Below are positions 8,258 to 17,451 of a stretch of DNA of 64,000 nucleotides, piece after piece. Made by a program: the position numbers and the translations under genes. Below the pieces are notes generated by a model. It had not been told where the DNA came from, ran no database searches, and saw only the letters and a list, made by a program, of their open reading frames with translations. Position 1 is the first letter of the stretch; every line of letters starts with the position of its first letter. This DNA is from Thalassospira australica (GTDB taxonomy: Bacteria; Pseudomonadota; Alphaproteobacteria; Rhodospirillales; Thalassospiraceae), in contig NZ_JRJE01000029.1 of NCBI RefSeq assembly GCF_000763295.1, forward strand, positions 1 to 64,000, given 5' to 3'.

Positions 8258-9907
8258 GTGGGCGGCTTGTTGCAAACACTCAAAAGTCTGGGACCAACAC
8301 GCCTGATGGCCATCAGTGGCGTGGGTGTGTTGCTGCTTGTGTTTTTTGCCTTCCTGATCATGCGGGTTTCCGCACCGAACATGGAATTGTTGTATCGCGA
8401 CCTTGACCCGGGCGATGCCAGCCAGATCGTCAATCGTCTGGAAGATCAGCAGGTCGACTATCAGCTTCTCAACAACGGTACCGAAATTCTCGTGCCGGGC
8501 GACCAGGTCAATCGGATGCGCCTGACCATGGCCGAAAGCGGCCTTCCGGCTGGCGGCTCTGTCGGTTACGAAGTCTTTGATAATGCCGACGGCTTTGGCG
8601 CCACCAGTTTCGAACAAAACATCAACCATGTCCGCGCCCTTGAAGGCGAAATGGCCAGAACGATTGCCTCGATCCAGTCGATCCAGCAGGCCCGTGTTCA
8701 CCTTGTTCTGCCCAAACGTCAAATGTTCTCGCGCGAAACGCAGGAGGCAAGTGCCTCGATTGCGGTGAAAATGGCAGGCGGGGAATTGAAACCTGAACAG
8801 GTTGTCGCCATTCAGCATCTGGTCGCGGCCGCCGTTCCGCAGCTTAACCCGGGCAAAGTATCGATCATTGATGAACGTGGTCGTCTTCTGGCGCGCGGTG
8901 ATGGTGAACAGCAATCCTCGACCTTCTTGACGCAGACCGCTGATGAAATGCGCATCCGCACAGAGAGCCGCCTGCGCAATACCATCGAAGACCTTCTGTC
9001 GCGATCCCTTGGGTATGGAGAAGTGCGCGCAGAAGTTTCCGTCGAGATGGATTTCAACAAAATTACCACGGCGGATGAACGCTTTAACCCCGATGAACGG
9101 GTCATTCGTTCAAGCCAGACGATTGAAGAAAACGCCACAAATTCCGAGACCGAAGGTACGGACCCGGTAACACTTCAAAACAACCTGCCCGATGCAAACT
9201 TCGGTGGTGGTGCGGGTGCTGGCACGCAAAGTCAAGAAAACCGTACAGAAGAAACGGTAAACTACGAAATCTCCAAAACCACCACCACACAGATCAAGGA
9301 AATCGGCGAGATTTCCCGTGTGACTGTGGCCGTCCTTGTCGACGGGACCTACACCACAGACGAAAACGGTGATCGCCTTTATCAGGAACGTTCCCCCGAA
9401 GACATCGAAAAGATCGCAGCACTGGTGCGCAGTGCCATTGGGTACGACCCGCAGCGCAGCGATCAGGTCGAAGTCATCAACATGCAATTCGCCGATACCG
9501 CAGACCTGTTCCCGGATGAAGAGATCGACACCTTCCTTGGTCTCGACAAGGCAGAAATCTTCCGCATTGCCGAGATGCTGGTTCTTGCCATTGTCGCAAT
9601 CCTGGTCATCCTGCTGGTGGTTCGCCCGCTTTTGACCCGTGCATTCGAAACCCTGCCAAGTGCGGCGGATATGGCACAGCGTCAGCTTCTGTCTGACGAC
9701 ATGACCGCAGAAGGCACGCCTGCGCTTGAAGGTCCGGCACCTGTGCCGATGGCACCGGGCATGGATGAAGGTGAAGAGCTGATCAACCTGTCGCAGGTTG
9801 AAGGCCGTGTGAAAGCGTCTTCGGTCAAGAAAATCGGCGAGATCGTGGAGAAACACCCGGAAGAAGCTCTTTCGATCATTCGCAACTGGCTGTATCAGGA
9901 AAGCTGA
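8258..9907 (+). CDS. fliF: Flagellar MS-ring protein FliF
   Basis: FliF forms the inner-membrane MS ring on which the basal body is built. This 549-residue protein has a first membrane helix at about residues 16-38. The periplasmic YscJ/FliF ring-building domain follows, with a GYEVFDNADGFGATSFEQNI motif and an RVHLVLPKRQMF block. After an acidic linker comes a second membrane helix (about 440-460). The C-terminal tail, with VKKIGEIVEKHPEEALSIIR, is the part that binds FliG in other bacteria. The start is GTG with GGAGC 9 nt upstream. No fliG follows, and the next gene is fliH after 79 bp. Confidence 0.95.
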   Translation: MGGLLQTLKSLGPTRLMAISGVGVLLLVFFAFLIMRVSAPNMELLYRDLDPGDASQIVNRLEDQQVDYQLLNNGTEILVPGDQVNRMRLTMAESGLPAGGSVGYEVFDNADGFGATSFEQNINHVRALEGEMARTIASIQSIQQARVHLVLPKRQMFSRETQEASASIAVKMAGGELKPEQVVAIQHLVAAAVPQLNPGKVSIIDERGRLLARGDGEQQSSTFLTQTADEMRIRTESRLRNTIEDLLSRSLGYGEVRAEVSVEMDFNKITTADERFNPDERVIRSSQTIEENATNSETEGTDPVTLQNNLPDANFGGGAGAGTQSQENRTEETVNYEISKTTTTQIKEIGEISRVTVAVLVDGTYTTDENGDRLYQERSPEDIEKIAALVRSAIGYDPQRSDQVEVINMQFADTADLFPDEEIDTFLGLDKAEIFRIAEMLVLAIVAILVILLVVRPLLTRAFETLPSAADMAQRQLLSDDMTAEGTPALEGPAPVPMAPGMDEGEELINLSQVEGRVKASSVKKIGEIVEKHPEEALSIIRNWLYQES

Positions 9908-9986
9908 TGATCCTGTCAGTCGTTGGCTCACTGGCAGTCCGGAGGCTGCCTTCCTTTTGTTGCTCAAGGCGGTTTAGCAGTTCGAT

Positions 9987-11366
9987 ATGACGGCCATTGA
10001 AAAGTTCACATTCTCTCTAAGCTTTGACGATGCCGACAACGTAATTCGTTCGGCAGGCGACGAAGATGAGCATTACGAACTGGGCAAGAAAAAGAAGAAG
10101 AAAAAAGAAGAAACCCCGCCCCCTCCTCCGCCGGTTTATACCGAGGAACAGGGCGAACAGATGGTGGCCGACGCCCAAAAGGCCGGTCACGAGCAGGGTT
10201 TTGCCGAAGGCCACAAACAAGGTTTTGACGAAGCACATCAACAGATCATGGCCTCGCTTGAAAAGGCAGTTGGTGACGTAGAATCCGAAATCGCCGAGAA
10301 ACTGGCCCAGATTGACGAGCAGCAAAAACGCGCCAACGCCAAAATCAATGAGGACGCCATTCATGTTGCCCTTGGTGTCATCCGCAAACTGGCCCCTGCC
10401 TGGTCTGCGCAATATGATCTGACCGAGATCGAAAACATCGTACGCCAGTGTCTGGCCAATCTGTTTGAAGCGCCCAAAGTCATGATCAAGGTTCACCCCG
10501 ATCTTGAAACACCTGTCCGCGAGGCAGCCGAACGCATTGCCATGTCGCGGGGCTTTTCTGGCAAGGTTATCGTGGTCGGCGAACCTGACGTCGCAACGGG
10601 CGACTGTCTTGTTTCATGGGGCGACGGCACGGCGGTGCGCGACAGTGCGCGTGTCTGGTCTGAAATCAATGCGATTGTCGACAATGCCCTTGATCTGCAT
10701 GCAAGCGACCATGACCTGCCCAAAAGTGATATGGGCGATGTTGAAATTCAGGAAAGCCGTATTCCGGACGAAAGCACAACCATCAAGTCCCCCGCTCCGG
10801 CGGAGGAGACTTTTGACCAAAGTGCTGCAGAACTAGAAACTCCGCAGCCCCTGCCCCGCACAGATGCGCCTGAAGAACAGGTCAAAGACACAAACAGTTC
10901 CGACCAAACGTTGGACGACGTCGCGGATCAGGACCCGGTATCCGACGAGCAAAATGCCGCAGACATCGAAACGCCATCACAAGCTGCCCCAAGTGCCCCG
11001 CACCGGCAAGAAGGCGATAGCACCGACGCCCGGAATATGCAAACATCGCAAGATGATACGATATCCGAACCGGCAAGCACAAATGATGCATCTGATGACG
11101 CAGTAACGAGATCGCCAACCCCCGAGGAAACGGCAGCCGAACCGGCTCCGCAGTCCGGGGCCGAGGTGGCGCAAGAAGACCGCACAGGGGAAAACGAGGA
11201 TCATGGTACGGCGACCGCGCCGCGCCCTGCATCAGAACCTGCTCCGCCCGATAGTGCGCCACCGGCAAACGGGCCGACAGAGACGCAGGAAAACCCGACG
11301 ACCACGGCCGACGAGATGGCTGCTGTGAAGCAACCGACCAAAGACGCAGGAGACGAAAATGGCTGA
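9987..11366 (+). CDS. fliH: Flagellar export apparatus stator FliH, with long acidic tail
   Basis: FliH links the export ATPase FliI to the C-ring and holds it inactive. After a basic KKKKKKK run and a PPPPPP run (about residues 34-49), there is a Gly-spaced helix (HEQGFAEGHKQGFDEAHQQI) and a coiled coil. A V-ATPase E-subunit-like domain extends to about 230, where VIVVGEPDVATGDCLVSWGDG marks the family. Residues about 250-459 are a low-complexity Glu/Asp/Pro/Ala/Thr tail absent from ordinary FliH (about 220-250 residues). Its stop overlaps the fliN start by 8 bp. No strong ribosome site precedes the chosen ATG. Confidence 0.85.
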   Translation: MTAIEKFTFSLSFDDADNVIRSAGDEDEHYELGKKKKKKKEETPPPPPPVYTEEQGEQMVADAQKAGHEQGFAEGHKQGFDEAHQQIMASLEKAVGDVESEIAEKLAQIDEQQKRANAKINEDAIHVALGVIRKLAPAWSAQYDLTEIENIVRQCLANLFEAPKVMIKVHPDLETPVREAAERIAMSRGFSGKVIVVGEPDVATGDCLVSWGDGTAVRDSARVWSEINAIVDNALDLHASDHDLPKSDMGDVEIQESRIPDESTTIKSPAPAEETFDQSAAELETPQPLPRTDAPEEQVKDTNSSDQTLDDVADQDPVSDEQNAADIETPSQAAPSAPHRQEGDSTDARNMQTSQDDTISEPASTNDASDDAVTRSPTPEETAAEPAPQSGAEVAQEDRTGENEDHGTATAPRPASEPAPPDSAPPANGPTETQENPTTTADEMAAVKQPTKDAGDENG

Positions 11367-11724
11367 TGATGACGATCTCGAACTCTCGGAACTCGATAAC
11401 GACGACCACATTGAGCTTGAGGGTGAAGGTACCGAACTTCTCGCCGCGGCCGAAGCCGGTAGCGAGCAGATGAAGACATCCAAGGATTTGGAAGCCGTGT
11501 ACGATATTCCCGTTCAGGTTTCAGCGGTCCTTGGAAAAGCAACCATGCAGGTCAGCCAATTGCTGAAACTTGGTCGTGGTGCTGTCGTAGAGCTTGACCG
11601 TAAGGTTGGTGAAGCTATTGATATCTATGTTAACAACCGTCTGGTCGCACGTGGCGAAGTGGTGGTTGTGGAAGATCGTCTTGGTGTGACCATGACAGAA
11701 ATCATCAAATCTGAGAAAAGCTAA
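11359..11724 (+). CDS. fliN: Flagellar switch protein FliN
   Basis: FliN is part of the cytoplasmic C-ring that sets rotation direction and helps dock FliH-FliI. This 121-residue protein has an acidic leader (about 1-40) and then the surface-presentation domain: VQVSAVLGKATMQVSQLLKL, then VVELDRKVGEAIDIYVN and LVARGEVVVVEDRLGVTMTE. AGGAG lies upstream inside the end of fliH, and the overlap suggests translational coupling. FliM and FliG, its ring partners, are not in this window. Confidence 0.95.
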   Translation: MADDDDLELSELDNDDHIELEGEGTELLAAAEAGSEQMKTSKDLEAVYDIPVQVSAVLGKATMQVSQLLKLGRGAVVELDRKVGEAIDIYVNNRLVARGEVVVVEDRLGVTMTEIIKSEKS

Positions 11725-11745
11725 CGTAAGAGAGGATATGCGACT

Positions 11746-12540
11746 ATGGCCGAAGGGGGGACGAAAACGTCGTTTGACATTGCGACAGTCGGGGGACTGA
11801 TCATTGGCTTCTCGCTAGTGATTGCCGCTATTATTTTCGGCGGGTCGCCGGGCGCTTTCATCGATATCCCCTCTGTCCTGATTGTGATCGGCGGTACAGC
11901 GGCCATTACGGCTGTGAGTTTTGCCTTGGGCGAGTTTCTTGGCTCTGGCAAAATTCTGATGCGCACAATCTTTCACAAGTCGCGCAATCCGGCAGATGCT
12001 GCCCTGCAGATTCTTCAACTTGCGGAAATCGCCCGTAAGGGGGGCGTTCTGTCACTTCAGGGCCATCTTGATAGCCTGCAAAGCGAAGAATACCTGTGGA
12101 AAGGGCTGTCACTGGTCGTTGACGGCACACCCGCCGAAGAAGTCGAAGCGATCATGCGCAAAGACATGAACGCCACCATCGGCCGCCACCAGAAGGGCGC
12201 GAACATCATGCGCAAGGCTGGCGACGTTGCACCGGCAATGGGGTTGATCGGCACGCTGATCGGTCTGGTGCAGATGCTTGGCAACCTTGATGATCCGTCA
12301 TCCATTGGTCCGTCAATGGCTGTTGCACTTTTGACCACTTTCTACGGCGCGGTTCTGGCCAACATGGTGTTCATGCCGCTTGCCGGTAAACTTGAGCGCA
12401 ACTCGAATGATGAAGAACTGTTGAATTCGGTTTATATGGTTGGCGCTGTCTCCATCGGGCGGCAGGAAAACCCCCGCCGTCTGGAAATGCTGATCAACTC
12501 GATCCTGCCGCCGTCAAAACGCGTCAGCTACTTCGATTGA
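11746..12540 (+). CDS. motA: Flagellar motor stator protein MotA (PomA type)
   Basis: MotA forms the ion-channel stator with MotB and pushes on FliG. The 264-residue protein shows four membrane helices (about residues 12-32, 40-58, 155-175, 190-210). A large cytoplasmic loop carries the DGTPAEEVEAIMRKDMN motif, and GDVAPAMGLIGTLIGLVQML precedes the third helix. It resembles the shorter PomA/MotA branch rather than the 295-residue enteric form. Whether it uses H+ or Na+ cannot be read here. There is no motB next to it. It follows fliN by 21 bp with GAGAGGA upstream. Confidence 0.93.
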   Translation: MAEGGTKTSFDIATVGGLIIGFSLVIAAIIFGGSPGAFIDIPSVLIVIGGTAAITAVSFALGEFLGSGKILMRTIFHKSRNPADAALQILQLAEIARKGGVLSLQGHLDSLQSEEYLWKGLSLVVDGTPAEEVEAIMRKDMNATIGRHQKGANIMRKAGDVAPAMGLIGTLIGLVQMLGNLDDPSSIGPSMAVALLTTFYGAVLANMVFMPLAGKLERNSNDEELLNSVYMVGAVSIGRQENPRRLEMLINSILPPSKRVSYFD

Positions 12541-12565
12541 TCATAAACGTGAATGCAAGCAATGC

Positions 12566-12599
12566 CCCTGACACGGCACCCATATGTTTAGTGTCAGGG
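12566..12599. repeat. Inverted repeat between motA and flbD
   Basis: A 9-bp perfect inverted repeat (12566-12574 with 12591-12599) with a 16-nt loop and no T-run. It could attenuate or process the operon message, or be an operator ahead of flbD. Confidence 0.45.
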
Positions 12600-12631
12600 T
12601 CACTTGGAACTGATCGGAAAGAGATGAGACG

Positions 12632-14161
12632 ATGCAGGTACTGATCGTTGGTGGACTGGGCGGACAGATAGGCGCAGCCAGCAAGATCGCAATGGCGCGC
12701 GGCGCTTCGGTTCAACTGGCCGAAAGTGTAACAACTGCGCTTAACATCCTGCGTACCGGCAACCGGATTGATCTGGTGATGGCCGACATCACCCTTGATG
12801 TTGCTGCCCTGATTGACGCCATCAGTCAGGAACGCATCAATGTGCCTGTGGTTGCCTGCGGCATCGGCAACGATGTCAACGGTGCCGTAAATGCCATTAA
12901 GGCCGGTGCGCAGGAATTCATTCCCCTGCCACCTGAGGCAGACCTGATCGCCGCCATCTTTGAAGCCGTCACCGAAGAAAGCCACGCACTGATCCATCGT
13001 GATGCGCGCATGGCCGAAACCCTGCGTCTGGCATCTCAGGTTGCCAATAGTTCAGCATCTATCCTGATCACGGGCGAAAGCGGCACGGGTAAGGAAATCA
13101 TTTCGCGTTACGTGCATCGCAAGTCCAACCGCGCTGACAAACCATTTGTGGCGGTAAACTGTGCGGCGATCCCCGACAACCTTCTCGAATCCGAGCTGTT
13201 CGGTCATGAAAAAGGTGCCTTCACCGGCGCGCAGGCACGACGGATCGGCAAGTTCGAAGAAGCCAATAACGGTACGCTTTTGCTTGATGAAATCAGCGAA
13301 ATGGACGTGCGCCTGCAGGCGAAGCTTCTGCGTGCCATTCAGGAAAAGGAAATCGACCGGCTTGGCGGCAAAAGCCCGGTCAAGGTTGATGTTCGCATCC
13401 TTGCGACGTCCAACCGCAATCTAGAGGCCGAAGTCAACGCAGGGAACTTCCGCGAGGATTTGTATTTCCGCCTGAACGTGGTCAATCTCGACATTCCGTC
13501 GTTGCGCGAACGCCCCGATGACATCCCGGTTCTGGCTGAATTCTTTGTCAAAAAATACTCCGAAGCCAATGATGTTCCAATCCGTCCGATCAGCCCGCTT
13601 GCGATCCAGCGGTTGCTGTCGCATCACTGGCGGGGCAATGTGCGCGAACTTGAAAACACCATGCATCGCGCAGTCCTGATTGCCGGCCCCGATGAAATTG
13701 GCCCCGAGGCCATCATGCTTTCAGGGGCCGGAAGCAGCGAACCATCGCAACGCCCGGCCCCTGCAGCCGAAGCCCCTGCACCAAGCGCACCGGCACGGGC
13801 AAGTTCGGCCTATGCCAACGCAAATGCCGCGTATGGTGCGGCGGCCTATCAGCCAGGCACACCACCACCCCAAACATCTGCCCCGATACCGGCCGCACCG
13901 GCAGATGACGCACTGTCTGAGGATCACGGGTCCGCTGACGAAGGCACAAAAACTGCAGATTCGGTTACCTCGGCCCTGGTCGGGCGTACCGTTGCCGCTG
14001 TCGAGCGTGATCTGATCATTGATACATTGAAGCATTGCTTTGGCAACCGGACCCATGCGGCCAATATTCTGGGCATTTCCATCCGTACCCTGCGTAATAA
14101 ATTGCGCCAATACAGCGATGATGGACTTGCCGTACCCGCCCCTGGCGATGGTCACGACTGA
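12632..14161 (+). CDS. flbD: Sigma-54-dependent flagellar transcription activator, FlbD type
   Basis: This 509-residue bacterial enhancer-binding protein would activate the sigma-54 flagellar promoters. It has an N-terminal receiver-like domain (about 1-115) that looks degenerate. The central AAA+ domain has Walker A GESGTGKE near residue 147, the sigma-54 contact loop GAFTGA near residue 196, Walker B TLLLDEI and the R-finger region. A long Ala/Pro-rich linker (about 370-430) leads to a Fis-type helix-turn-helix (about 462-500, [20 protein letters not shown]). In Caulobacter, FlbD is regulated by the FliX partner rather than by simple phosphorylation. No fliX is seen here. It sits inside the fliF operon. 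Confidence 0.92.
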   Translation: MQVLIVGGLGGQIGAASKIAMARGASVQLAESVTTALNILRTGNRIDLVMADITLDVAALIDAISQERINVPVVACGIGNDVNGAVNAIKAGAQEFIPLPPEADLIAAIFEAVTEESHALIHRDARMAETLRLASQVANSSASILITGESGTGKEIISRYVHRKSNRADKPFVAVNCAAIPDNLLESELFGHEKGAFTGAQARRIGKFEEANNGTLLLDEISEMDVRLQAKLLRAIQEKEIDRLGGKSPVKVDVRILATSNRNLEAEVNAGNFREDLYFRLNVVNLDIPSLRERPDDIPVLAEFFVKKYSEANDVPIRPISPLAIQRLLSHHWRGNVRELENTMHRAVLIAGPDEIGPEAIMLSGAGSSEPSQRPAPAAEAPAPSAPARASSAYANANAAYGAAAYQPGTPPPQTSAPIPAAPADDALSEDHGSADEGTKTADSVTSALVGRTVAAVERDLIIDTLKHCFGNRTHAANILGISIRTLRNKLRQYSDDGLAVPAPGDGHD

Positions 14162-14250
14162 ACATGACATCTGCGTACATATGCCCCATATTCAAGATTG
14201 GGACCCACACAGCAGACAACGCGCAAGCAACAGGATAACAAGCAAACACC

Positions 14251-16413
14251 ATGGCCGAAGGTCAAGATCTCACACCGACTGAATCTGGCGGCTCCAAAGG
14301 CCCCGATGGCGGTGCGCCCGGGGGTATAAACCTCGGCGGCCTGCAGGCGCGTATCGCATCTGCCATGAAACGTGGCGATATTGCCATGGCGCTTGGCTTC
14401 ATCATGATCCTTGTGGTCATGATGTTCCCGATGCCGCCGTGGCTCATGGATTTCATGCTTGCGCTTTCGATCAGTTTTTCCGTGCTGATCCTGATGACAT
14501 CCCTGTTCATTCAAAAACCGCTGGAATTCAACTCTTTCCCGACGATCCTGCTGGTGGCAACCTCGCTCAGGCTTGCACTTAACATTGCGACAACCCGCCT
14601 TATTCTGGGTCACGGCCACGAAGGCACCCATGCGGCAGGTGCAGTGATCGAGGCGTTTGGCAGTTTCCTGATCTCGGGCAACTTCGTAATCGGGATTATT
14701 GTCTTTGCCATTCTGGTGATCATTAACTTCGTCGTGATCACCAAGGGTTCCGGGCGTATCGCCGAGGTCGCTGCACGTTTCACCCTTGATGCCATGCCCG
14801 GCAAACAGATGGCAATTGACGCCGACCTGTCATCAGGTCTGATCAACGAGGAACAGGCAAAAGCCCGCCGTAAGGAACTTGAAGACGAAAGTTCGTTCTT
14901 CGGGTCGATGGATGGTGCGTCGAAGTTTGTTCGTGGTGATGCGGTCGCCGGGATTCTGATTACATTTATCAACGTTGTTGGTGGCATCATCATTGGCACG
15001 GCCCAGATGGGGCTGTCCCTTGGCGAAGCAACCGAGATGTACACCATTCTGACGGTTGGCGATGGTCTGGTGTCGCAGATTCCGGCCCTGATCGTCTCGA
15101 CTGCGGCTGGTCTTCTGGTCACCAAGGGTGGCCTTGATGGCGCAACCGAGAAGGCCGTTTTCGGTCAGGTCAGTAATTACCCCGCAGCCCTTGGCGTTGC
15201 CGCCGCCCTGATGGCGGGCATGTCGCTTCTGCCGGGTATCCCGATGGTCTGGTTCCTCGGGCTGGCGATCGGGTTGGGCTATCTTGCCTACTATATGGGC
15301 AAGCGCCAGAAAGACGCCGTTGCCGAAGAACAGATGAAAGAAACCCAGGCCGCAGCCGATGCCGCAGCCCCACCGCCAGAAGAACCCATCGCCAATGCCT
15401 TGCGTATGGATTATGTCCGGCTTGAACTGGGCTACGGGTTGCTCTCGCTGATCAGTACCGAACGTGGTCAGAAACTGACCGACCAGATCAAGGCACTGCG
15501 CCGTCAGCTTGCCGGTGACATGGGCTTTGTCATGCCATCGGTTCGTATTCAGGACAATATGCAACTGCCTGCCAATACTTATGTCCTGCGCGTCAAGGAG
15601 ATCGAGGCTGGCCGTGGTGACCTGCGCCCGAACATGTTGCTGGTCATGGATCCACGCGGCGAGGAAATCACCCTGTCGGGCGAAAAAACTATGGAGCCGA
15701 CCTTCAACCTGCCTGCCATGTGGATCGAACAGGGCATGAAGGAAGAAGCCATGTTCCGCGGTTATACCGTGGTTGATCCGCAAACCGTGATCACGACCCA
15801 TATCACCGAAGTGATCAAGGATCACATGCCCGAGCTGCTGTCGTATGCGGAAACGCAAAAACTGCTTGATGAGCTTGATGAAGACCAGAAAAAACTGGTC
15901 GAAGACATCGTACCGGGTCAGGTATCGGTGGGCGGTGTTCAGCGCGTGCTTCAGAACCTTTTGACCGAGCGCGTCTCGATCCGCGATCTGCCGACCATTC
16001 TTGAAGGTGTTGCGGAATCCACCGCCTTTACTCGCAACCCGACGTTTATGACCGAACATGTACGGTCCCGCCTTGCGCGGCAGTTGTCGGATGTGAACAC
16101 CAATCAGGATGGCGTCATCCCGCTGGTGACCATGTCGCCGCAATGGGAACAGGTCTTTGCTGAAAGTCTGGTTGGATCGGGCGAGGAAAAACAGCTTTCC
16201 ATCCCGCCAAGCCAGTTGCAGGAATTCATCAACAAGGTTCGCACCACGTTTGAACGGCTGGGCATGATGGGGGAATCCCCGGTCCTTTTGACCAGCCCGG
16301 GCATCCGTCCATATGTGCGTTCAATCGTCGAGCGTTTCCGCCCCACCACGGTGGTGATGTCGCAAAACGAAATTCATCCCAAAGCGCAGCTAAAAACGCT
16401 GGGGCAGGTTTGA
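14251..16413 (+). CDS. flhA: Flagellar type III export gate protein FlhA
   Basis: FlhA is the nonameric export-gate component that docks chaperone-substrate complexes. The 720-residue protein has about eight membrane helices (about residues 45-330). The conserved FHIPEP-type loop includes RIAEVAARFTLDAMPGKQMA, followed by DADLSSGLINEEQAKARR. The C-terminal cytoplasmic domain (about 375-720) has VRLELGYGLLSLI and the segment around DLPTILEG. AGGATA is upstream. It follows flbD after 89 bp and precedes flhF. Confidence 0.97.
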   Translation: MAEGQDLTPTESGGSKGPDGGAPGGINLGGLQARIASAMKRGDIAMALGFIMILVVMMFPMPPWLMDFMLALSISFSVLILMTSLFIQKPLEFNSFPTILLVATSLRLALNIATTRLILGHGHEGTHAAGAVIEAFGSFLISGNFVIGIIVFAILVIINFVVITKGSGRIAEVAARFTLDAMPGKQMAIDADLSSGLINEEQAKARRKELEDESSFFGSMDGASKFVRGDAVAGILITFINVVGGIIIGTAQMGLSLGEATEMYTILTVGDGLVSQIPALIVSTAAGLLVTKGGLDGATEKAVFGQVSNYPAALGVAAALMAGMSLLPGIPMVWFLGLAIGLGYLAYYMGKRQKDAVAEEQMKETQAAADAAAPPPEEPIANALRMDYVRLELGYGLLSLISTERGQKLTDQIKALRRQLAGDMGFVMPSVRIQDNMQLPANTYVLRVKEIEAGRGDLRPNMLLVMDPRGEEITLSGEKTMEPTFNLPAMWIEQGMKEEAMFRGYTVVDPQTVITTHITEVIKDHMPELLSYAETQKLLDELDEDQKKLVEDIVPGQVSVGGVQRVLQNLLTERVSIRDLPTILEGVAESTAFTRNPTFMTEHVRSRLARQLSDVNTNQDGVIPLVTMSPQWEQVFAESLVGSGEEKQLSIPPSQLQEFINKVRTTFERLGMMGESPVLLTSPGIRPYVRSIVERFRPTTVVMSQNEIHPKAQLKTLGQV

Positions 16414-16470
16414 TGGGGAACATCATCGTAACCGCCCTGTTTGCGGATACACTCATGTGGGGGGAACCAC

Positions 16471-17451
16471 ATGCGGCTTAAGACCTTTACCGCCCCTACG
16501 ATGACCGAGGCGATGGCGCTTGTAAAAGAGCACATGGGCACCGACGCCATCATCGTATCGACCCAGGATATACCCGGCAGCGGTGTGCGCCTGACGGCGG
16601 CTCTTGATCACGATCCCGACATTGAAGAGGACGGCGGCCCGGCCCCGGCCCTGCAGGAACAGCTTGATGCAGTAGAAGCCGCCCTGACACGGCATAATTT
16701 GCCCGAACGGCTGCGCATTCGTCTTTGTGACCTGATGGCACGCGAAACCGCCGCCGCATCCGAACAACAATTGCTGGCTGGTGCACTTGACGAGATTTTT
16801 GATTTTGCACCGCTGCCCGAAAAAAACACGCCGCGTGCCTTGGCCTTTGTTGGGCCACCGGGGTCGGGCAAGACACTGGCGGTGGCCAAAACCGCCGCAC
16901 GTGCTGTAATGAAGAAACGCAAAGTTTCCGTACTTACAACCGATTACAAGCGCGCCGGTGGCATCGCACAGCTTGAAGCCTTTACCCGTATTTTAAAGAT
17001 CGATTTGCATCAGGCCAAATCACCAGATGAACTCAAAGCACGCTTTGGTGAAATTCGTGATGCCGATGTCATGTTGATCGATACCGCAAGCTGCAATCCC
17101 TATCTTGAAACAGAGATTGGCACGCTTTGTGAATTCATCAGGGCAGTACCAAGTGAACCGGTACTGGTGAACCCTGCGGGAATTGATGCCGATGAGTCTG
17201 CTGATATTGCCAATGCCTTTGCCGATGGCGGCGCAACACGCGTGATGATTTCGCGGCTTGATGTTGCTGCCCGCCTTGGCGGTGCGCTATATGGTGCGGA
17301 TTCAGGAAATCTTTCCCTTTGCAATGTCAGTATGACAGCCCAGGTTGCGGACGGCCTAACGGCTCTGAGTCCCCTCGCCTTGGCAAAACTCCTGATACCG
17401 TCCCATCGCGCTGAAACCGCGAAACCGAGCTTATCCGAGGTCGTGAAATGA
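16471..17451 (+). CDS. flhF: Flagellar SRP-like GTPase FlhF
   Basis: FlhF helps set the place and number of flagella, usually polar, together with FlhG. This 326-residue protein has the N-terminal start MRLKTFTAPTMTEAMALVKE typical of FlhF. It lacks most of the long B domain, then has an SRP54-type NG domain with P-loop GPPGSGKT near residue 127 and DTAS at the G3 site. The usual TKxD-type G4 reads SRLD here. An in-frame TTG lies upstream at 16441, but the ATG at 16471 has a GGGGGA ribosome site and gives the conserved N-terminus. It overlaps flhG by 4 bp. Confidence 0.92.
   Translation: MRLKTFTAPTMTEAMALVKEHMGTDAIIVSTQDIPGSGVRLTAALDHDPDIEEDGGPAPALQEQLDAVEAALTRHNLPERLRIRLCDLMARETAAASEQQLLAGALDEIFDFAPLPEKNTPRALAFVGPPGSGKTLAVAKTAARAVMKKRKVSVLTTDYKRAGGIAQLEAFTRILKIDLHQAKSPDELKARFGEIRDADVMLIDTASCNPYLETEIGTLCEFIRAVPSEPVLVNPAGIDADESADIANAFADGGATRVMISRLDVAARLGGALYGADSGNLSLCNVSMTAQVADGLTALSPLALAKLLIPSHRAETAKPSLSEVVK

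Noticed and set aside
8114-8914. 266-codon minus-strand open frame opposite the start of fliF
   Set aside because: Overlaps the conserved FliF N-terminus, and no ribosome site or domain supports it.
14833-16143. 436-codon minus-strand open frame opposite flhA
   Set aside because: Fully inside flhA, His/Arg/Gln-rich translation typical of antisense shadows in GC-rich genes.
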